This document shows positions 59,277-64,000 of a DNA stretch of 64,000 bases, one piece after another. The notes under the pieces are model-generated. The model did not search any database and was not told the DNA's origin. It saw nothing but the letters and a program-made list of their open reading frames with translations. Both the position numbers and the translations under genes were made by a program. The DNA is from Sphingomonas sp. Leaf357 (GTDB taxonomy: Bacteria > Pseudomonadota > Alphaproteobacteria > Sphingomonadales > Sphingomonadaceae), in contig NZ_LMPM01000001.1 in NCBI RefSeq assembly GCF_001423845.1, positions 242,001 through 306,000 of the forward strand. The letters are read 5' to 3'. How positions within the stretch are numbered: position 1 is the stretch's first letter; the number at the start of each line of letters is the position of its first letter.

Positions 59277-60119
59277 GTGCAAACCATCCGTACCCTCGAA
59301 CTGCTCCGTGACGGGATTGCCGCGCTGCGCGAGGGTGGCGGCCGGATCGCGCTGGTGCCGACGATGGGCGCGTTGCACGCCGGGCATATCGCCTTGATCG
59401 AGGCGGCGAAGCGCCCCGGCACGCGCGTGGTGGCGTCGATCTTCGTCAATCCCAAGCAGTTCGGCGCGAACGAGGATCTGTCGCGCTATCCGCGGCGCGA
59501 AAAGGCCGACACGCGGATGCTGACCGAGGCGGGCTGCGACCTGCTATGGATGCCGCCGGTGGATCTGATGTATCCGGCCGGCTTCGCCACCAACGTGTCG
59601 GTCTCGGGCGTGAGCGACGGCTTGGACGGCGCGGCGCGGCCCGGGCATTTCGACGGCGTGGCGACGGTGGTGAGCAAATTGTTCAACCAGGTCCGCCCGG
59701 ACGTCGCCTATTTCGGCGAAAAGGATTTTCAGCAACTGGCCGTCATCCGCCGCATGGTCGCCGATCTCGACATGGGGATCGAGATCGTCGGCGTGCCGAC
59801 CCAGCGCGAGGATGACGGGCTCGCTTTGTCCTCGCGCAACATCTATCTCGACGAAGGCGAGCGCGCCCGCGCGGTCGCGCTGCCCCGGGCGCTCGGCGTG
59901 GCGGCAAAGGCGATCGCCAAGGGCGACGATACCGAGGACGCCCTGAACGCGGCGCGCGAGGCGCTGATCGCGGCGGGGTTCACGATCGATTATGTCGAAC
60001 TGGTCGATGCCGAGACGCTGGGCGCCCCCGATGCGACGCGCGAACGTCGCCTGCTCGCCGCCGCCAGGATCGGCACGACGCGGTTGATCGACAATCTGGC
60101 GGTGGCCCCGATCGCGTAG
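59277..60119 (+). CDS. panC: Pantothenate synthetase
   Basis: A 280-residue cytosolic ligase condensing pantoate with beta-alanine at the cost of ATP, in coenzyme A biosynthesis. Family motifs: VPTMGALHAGHIALI, IFVNPKQFGANEDLSRYPR, YFGEKDFQQLAVIRRMVADL and GLALSSRNIYL. The start is a GTG at 59277. panB and panD are not adjacent. Confidence 0.96.
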   Translation: MQTIRTLELLRDGIAALREGGGRIALVPTMGALHAGHIALIEAAKRPGTRVVASIFVNPKQFGANEDLSRYPRREKADTRMLTEAGCDLLWMPPVDLMYPAGFATNVSVSGVSDGLDGAARPGHFDGVATVVSKLFNQVRPDVAYFGEKDFQQLAVIRRMVADLDMGIEIVGVPTQREDDGLALSSRNIYLDEGERARAVALPRALGVAAKAIAKGDDTEDALNAAREALIAAGFTIDYVELVDAETLGAPDATRERRLLAAARIGTTRLIDNLAVAPIA

Positions 60120-60212
60120 GTATGATTTTCGCCGGGTCGTTCACCAACTGTTTGCGATTTGCCGCCATAGACCCGAAACGGTTTTTCATTTTTCGCGCCT
60201 CCGCAATCGTCG

Positions 60213-60275
60213 TTAACCATTTCTTGACCCCGGCCCGGCATGGTCGTCGCATGGATTTTGGTTAACGGGGGTTAA
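60213..60275 (+). promoter_or_regulatory. CtrA-like binding motifs upstream of SEL1-like gene
   Basis: TTAACCAT at 60213-60220 matches the CtrA half-site known from Caulobacter, and TTAA-N6-TTAA at 60262-60275 approximates the full site (normally N7). A TTGACC at about 60224-60229 could be a -35 box. This 161-nt spacer is more AT-rich than its neighbours. CtrA control of the next gene is inferred. Confidence 0.4.
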
Positions 60276-60280
60276 AGACC

Positions 60281-60577
60281 ATGGGCAGCAGCCTGAAGAG
60301 TGCGCAGTTCCTGATCGACAGCCGGTTGGCTGGCGCGGCACGCGGCGATGTTGACGCCTATTACGATCTCGGCATGGCATATTCGAGCGGTAGCGGCGGC
60401 GTGGACATCGACCTGATCGAAGCGCACAAATGGTTCAACCTGGCCGCCGTCGGCGGCAGCGAAGCGGCGAAAGCCTGCCGCGCCGAAATCGCCGAAGACA
60501 TGTCGGCCCGCGAAATCGCCACCGCGCAGACCGCGGCCCGCGCCTGGCTGCAGATGACGCAGCGCCGCGCGGCATAA
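60281..60577 (+). CDS. SEL1-like repeat small protein
   Basis: A 98-residue cytosolic helical protein. It holds one clear SEL1-like/TPR-like repeat (DVDAYYDLGMAYSSGSGGVD then LIEAHKWFNLAAVGGSEAAK) plus a capping helix (EIATAQTAARAWLQ). There is no signal peptide, unlike many SEL1 proteins. Probably a protein-protein adaptor; the partner is unknown. Upstream CtrA-like sites suggest cell-cycle expression. Confidence 0.8.
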   Translation: MGSSLKSAQFLIDSRLAGAARGDVDAYYDLGMAYSSGSGGVDIDLIEAHKWFNLAAVGGSEAAKACRAEIAEDMSAREIATAQTAARAWLQMTQRRAA

Positions 60578-60589
60578 GCCTCGATCCTC

Positions 60590-60717
60590 CCCGGCACGGG
60601 GGGGGTGGCATGCGCAGCATGACGGAGGGAGGCCTCCGCGATCGCTACGCTGCGGCCAACACCCTCCATCCTTCGCGTGAAGAACGCGAACGGTCCCCCT
60701 CCCCGTTCCGGGGAGGA
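60590..60717. repeat. Inverted pair of CCTCCCCGN(2-4)CGGGGAGG elements
   Basis: CCTCCCCGGCACGGGGGGG near 60588-60606 and CCCTCCCCGTTCCGGGGAGG near 60699-60717 border about 95 nt of spacer with GGAGGGAGGCC and CCCTCCATCC. It relates to the short palindrome at 7149-7167. It lies between the SEL1 gene and the end of convergent topA. Confidence 0.65.
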
Positions 60718-63306
60718 TTATGCGTCCGCTTTGACGGCCGCCTTCTTCGCCGGAGCCTTCTTCACCGCCGCCTTCTTGGCCGGTGCCTTGTCTCCAGCCG
60801 GCTTCTTCGCCGCCGCCTTTTTCGGTGCGGCCTTCTTCTTGCCCTTCTTGACGGGTGCCGCCGCCGCGCGCGCGTCGATCAACTGCGCGGCCTCCTCCAG
60901 CGTCAGTGCATCCTTCTCGATGCTCTTCGGCAGGGTCGCATTGGTCTCGCCATCGGTGACGTAGGCACCGTAGCGCCCCTCCATCAACTTAATCTCCGCC
61001 TCCGTGCGCGGATGCAGGCCGAGCACCTTGAGCGGTGCCTGCGCGCCGCGCTGCGGGCGTCCGCCGCCCGCCGCGGCCTCGGCCAGCTTGACCACCGCCG
61101 CGTTCATGCCGGTCTCGAACACGTCCATCGTCGATTGCAGCCGGGCATATTTGCCCGCATGCGCCAGATACGGCCCGTAGCGCCCGATCGACGCCGTGAT
61201 CGGCTCGCCGCTTTCGGGATGCGTGCCGACGGTGCGCGGCAGGCCGAGCAGCTTCAGCGCCCATTCCAGATCGAGTTCGCCGGGCAGGTCCTTCGGGATC
61301 GACGCTCGCTTCGCCTCCTTGCCTTCGCCCAGCTGGATATACGGCCCGAACCGCCCGGACTTGCGCTCGACCGGCAGGCCCGTCTCGGGATCGTTGCCCA
61401 GCGTCTCCGGCCCGGCATCGCCGCCATCCTCGCCACCGCCCTGCCCGAAGCGCCTTGTATATTTGCATTCCGGATAGTTCGAACACGCGACGAACGCACC
61501 GAACTTCCCGCCGCGCAGCGCGAGCCGCCCCTGACCGCAATTCGGGCACAGCCGCGCATCGCCGCCATCGGCCTGGGCCGGGAACAGATACGGTTCCAGG
61601 AACAGATCGAGCGCCGCCGTCACCTCGGACGGTTTCTGCTCCATCACTTCGGTCGTGCGCGGCTTGAAATCCTGCCAGAACGCCGCGAGTACCGCCTGCC
61701 ATTCCGCGCGCCCGCCCGACACTTCGTCGAGTTCGTCCTCGAGGCCGGCGGTGAAATCATAGCCGACATATTTCTCGAAGAAACGTTCGAGGAATGCCGT
61801 CACCAGGCGTCCGCTTTCCTCGGCGAAGAAGCGATTTTTCTCGACCCGGACGTACGCGCGATCCTTCAGCGTCTTGATGATCGAGGCATAGGTCGAAGGC
61901 CGCCCGATGCCGAGCTCCTCCATCCGCTTGACCAGGCTCGCTTCGGAGAAACGCGGCGGTGGCTGGGTGAAATGCTGCTCGGCATGCACCGCCTTCTTGG
62001 CCGGCGCGTCGCCCTCGCGCAGGCGCGGCAGGCGCTTGGCGTCCTCGTCCTGCGTGTCGTCGCTGCCTTCCTCGTAGAGCGCGAGATAGCCGGGGAACAG
62101 AACCACCTGCCCGGTCGCACGCAGCCCCGTCCGGCCCGAACCGTCGAGCAGCTCGACCGTCGTCCGCTCCATCCGCGCGCTCGCCATCTGGCTGGCCAGC
62201 GCGCGCTTCCAGATCAGATCGTAGAGCCGCGCGAAATCGCCTGACCCCACCTTGTCCTTGCCGAAATCGGTCGGCCGGATCGCCTCGTGCGCTTCCTGCG
62301 CGTTCTTCGCCTTCGACGTATATTGCCGTGGCTTGTCGGGCACATAGCTCGCGTCATAGCGGTTCGCGACGGCGAGCCGCGCGGCCGAGATCGCGCTCGA
62401 ATCCATCTGCACGCCATCGGTACGCATATAGGTGATCGAGCCGTCCTCGTAGAGCCCTTGCGCGATCCGCATCGTATGATCGGCCGAGAAGCCCAGCTTG
62501 CGCGCCGCCTCCTGCTGCAGGGTCGACGTCGTGAAGGGCGGCGGCGGGTTGCGCATCGCCGGCTTGGTCTCGACCGACTGGACCGAGAAGCGCCCCTCCT
62601 CGACCGCCGCCTTGGCCCGGAGCGCGGTGCCTTCCTCGCCGATCGACAGGCGATCGAGCTTCTTGCCCTCGAACGTCACCAGGCGCGCCAGGAACGGCGT
62701 GCCGTCCTGTTCCAGATCGGCCGTGACCGACCAATATTCCTGCGCCCGGAACGCCTCGATCTCGCGCTCCCGCGACACGATCAATCGCAGCGCGACCGAT
62801 TGCACGCGCCCGGCCGATTTCGCGCCCGGCAGCTTGCGCCACAATACCGGCGACAGCGTGAAGCCGACAAGATAATCCAGCGCGCGGCGCGCCCGGTAGG
62901 CGTCGATCAGATCGTCGTCCAGTTCGCGCGGATGCTTCATCGCCTCCGTCACCGTCGCCTTGGTGATCGCGTTGAACGTGACCCGCTCGACCTCCTTGGG
63001 CAGCGCCTTCCGCGCGCGCAGCACCTCGCGCACGTGCCACGAGATCGCCTCGCCCTCGCGATCCGGATCGGTCGCCAGGATCAGGCGGTCGGCGGTCTTG
63101 GCGAGATCAGTGATCGCCTTCAGCTGCTTCGACTTGTCGGCGTAATTCTCCCACTCCATCGCGAACCCCTCTTCCGGGTTCACCGATCCGTCCTTCGGCG
63201 GCAGATCGCGGACATGGCCGTACGAGGCGAGAACGCGGTAGTCGCTCCCCAGATACTTTTCGATGGTTTTCGCCTTGGCGGGCGATTCGACGATGACGAG
63301 CTGCAT
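60718..63306 (-). CDS. topA: DNA topoisomerase I
   Basis: An 862-residue type IA topoisomerase that relaxes negative supercoils. TOPRIM: VIVESPAKAKTIEKYLG and LATDPDREGEAISWHV. The catalytic tyrosine lies in GSITYMRTDG near residue 293, and SAGRVQSVALRLIVSREREI is conserved. One C4 zinc ribbon (LCPNCGQGRLAL, ACSNYPECKYTRRF) is followed by topo_C repeats and a very basic Lys/Ala/Pro tail (APAKKAAVKKAPAKKAAV). The start is ATG 63306. It is convergent with the SEL1 gene. Confidence 0.96.
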   Translation of the reverse strand: MQLVIVESPAKAKTIEKYLGSDYRVLASYGHVRDLPPKDGSVNPEEGFAMEWENYADKSKQLKAITDLAKTADRLILATDPDREGEAISWHVREVLRARKALPKEVERVTFNAITKATVTEAMKHPRELDDDLIDAYRARRALDYLVGFTLSPVLWRKLPGAKSAGRVQSVALRLIVSREREIEAFRAQEYWSVTADLEQDGTPFLARLVTFEGKKLDRLSIGEEGTALRAKAAVEEGRFSVQSVETKPAMRNPPPPFTTSTLQQEAARKLGFSADHTMRIAQGLYEDGSITYMRTDGVQMDSSAISAARLAVANRYDASYVPDKPRQYTSKAKNAQEAHEAIRPTDFGKDKVGSGDFARLYDLIWKRALASQMASARMERTTVELLDGSGRTGLRATGQVVLFPGYLALYEEGSDDTQDEDAKRLPRLREGDAPAKKAVHAEQHFTQPPPRFSEASLVKRMEELGIGRPSTYASIIKTLKDRAYVRVEKNRFFAEESGRLVTAFLERFFEKYVGYDFTAGLEDELDEVSGGRAEWQAVLAAFWQDFKPRTTEVMEQKPSEVTAALDLFLEPYLFPAQADGGDARLCPNCGQGRLALRGGKFGAFVACSNYPECKYTRRFGQGGGEDGGDAGPETLGNDPETGLPVERKSGRFGPYIQLGEGKEAKRASIPKDLPGELDLEWALKLLGLPRTVGTHPESGEPITASIGRYGPYLAHAGKYARLQSTMDVFETGMNAAVVKLAEAAAGGGRPQRGAQAPLKVLGLHPRTEAEIKLMEGRYGAYVTDGETNATLPKSIEKDALTLEEAAQLIDARAAAAPVKKGKKKAAPKKAAAKKPAGDKAPAKKAAVKKAPAKKAAVKADA

Positions 63307-63420
63307 GGGGGTGTGCGAATGTCCTTACGTGTACGCGCGAGGGTGGCAAGCCGGCGCGGGCATCGTCAATAGCCGGGTGGACAGGGTCGGCATAGATACG
63401 GCCGGGCAACAGGGGGCAAT

Positions 63421-64000
63421 GTGGATCACGGGCACAAACAACTCGAACGGATGACGTTCTTTTCCGACGCGGTGTTCGCGATCGCCATGACCTTGCTGGT
63501 GATCGAGGTGCGCGTGCCGGAAGTGCATGTCCGCACCGACCTGGCATTGGCGCAGGCGCTGCTCGATCAACTGCCGAAATATATCGGGTTCGTCGTCAGC
63601 TTCATGGTCGTCGGGCGCTTCTGGGTCGGGCATCACCGGACGATGGGTCTGTTGAAAGGGCTCGACCAGCGGCTGGTGTGGATCAACCTGCTGTTCCTGA
63701 TGGCGGTGGCGTTCATGCCGTTCCCGACCGCGGTGTTCAGCGATTATGTCGAACTGCGCGTGGGCGTCGGCCTCTATGCCGGGTGGCTGATGGTGCTCGG
63801 CCTCATGAACCACTGGCTGATCGTCACCGCGATGCGCGATGCCGACGCGCTGCGCGACGACGCCGATCCAAAAGACGTGCGGATGATGCGCCGGTCGAGC
63901 TGGATCCCGCTGATCATCGGGTCGCTCGCCTTCGCCGTCGGCATGGTGCGTCCGCTGGGGGCGCTGATCGTGCTGACGTTCGGATCGCCGCTGATCGGCT
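63421..64000 (+). CDS. TMEM175-family potassium channel protein (partial)
   Basis: Starts at a GTG (63421) after AGGGGGCA and runs off the right edge; 193 codons are present. The hallmark RMTFFSDAVFAIAMTLLVIE (residues 10-29) matches the RxxxFSD motif of TMEM175/DUF1211, where helix 1 lines the pore. Further helices follow (YIGFVVSFMVVGRFWVGHHR, WINLLFLMAVAFMPFPTAVF, LYAGWLMVLGLMNHWLI). Bacterial members form K+-permeable tetramers. An ATG two bases earlier (63419) opens only an 11-codon frame. Confidence 0.88.
   Translation, partial: MDHGHKQLERMTFFSDAVFAIAMTLLVIEVRVPEVHVRTDLALAQALLDQLPKYIGFVVSFMVVGRFWVGHHRTMGLLKGLDQRLVWINLLFLMAVAFMPFPTAVFSDYVELRVGVGLYAGWLMVLGLMNHWLIVTAMRDADALRDDADPKDVRMMRRSSWIPLIIGSLAFAVGMVRPLGALIVLTFGSPLIG

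Noticed and set aside
63263..63454. A 63-codon plus-strand ORF over the topA start
   Set aside because: It ends MWITGTNNSNG in a frame other than the TMEM175 gene, has no RBS at its start and overlaps the topA promoter and start.

Overview
The window is high-GC, gene-dense chromosome from an alphaproteobacterium that looks like a sphingomonad (Sphingomonas or a close relative). Pointers are MipZ, a PgmG-type phosphomannomutase/phosphoglucomutase, COQ4 (ubiquinone), DUF1489, a bacterial CDC48-type ATPase, TonB-dependent uptake, tandem GIN-domain proteins and several families of short palindromic intergenic repeats. No rRNA, tRNA, CRISPR array, prophage or insertion sequence was recognised.

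Layout. 1-3.6 kb (minus): a Tat-exported molybdenum hydroxylase cut by the left edge, and an acyl-CoA synthetase. 3.6-10.6 kb (plus): lgt, a MidA-type methyltransferase, a GNAT and pgeF in one operon, then a PLP enzyme, a DUF2147 protein and a purine-salvage pair (adenine deaminase plus phosphoribosyltransferase). 10.6-14.4 kb: murA (minus), a Crp/Fnr regulator, and two tandem GIN-domain envelope proteins, the second with its start region inside a long hairpin. 14.4-19.2 kb: an AT-richer patch with a small lipoprotein, DUF1489-mgtE, a cyclophilin, a 30-residue hydrophobic peptide gene, a LysR regulator and a possible small RNA. 19.2-31.2 kb: CDC48 ATPase, RarD, MFS/ABM pair, a lipid-methyltransferase-like protein, a DUF482 protein, two large polytopic GT-C-like proteins and argG. 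31.4-38.4 kb: a TonB receptor, an exonuclease and a translationally coupled three-gene phosphorelay.

38.4-48.9 kb is entirely on the minus strand. It carries dnaN, recF and gyrB in the classical order, but separated by a GT-C-like protein, COQ4, an EF-hand OmpA protein and a coiled-coil periplasmic protein. 49-56.6 kb (mostly plus): histidine phosphatase, IalB-like protein, rlmN, GAF protein, TauE/SafE exporter, flavin reductase, a cytochrome b561/molybdopterin oxidoreductase pair and cfa. 56.6-64 kb: pgmG, a Tim14-like J protein with mipZ, panC, a SEL1 protein behind CtrA-like sites, topA and a TMEM175-type channel cut by the right edge.

Most genes are housekeeping or envelope genes. The least explained signals are the hairpin over the second GIN gene, the tiny hydrophobic ORF with its duplicated leader, the orphan terminator upstream of the CDC48 gene, and the repeat families, one of which may supply a ribosome-binding site.
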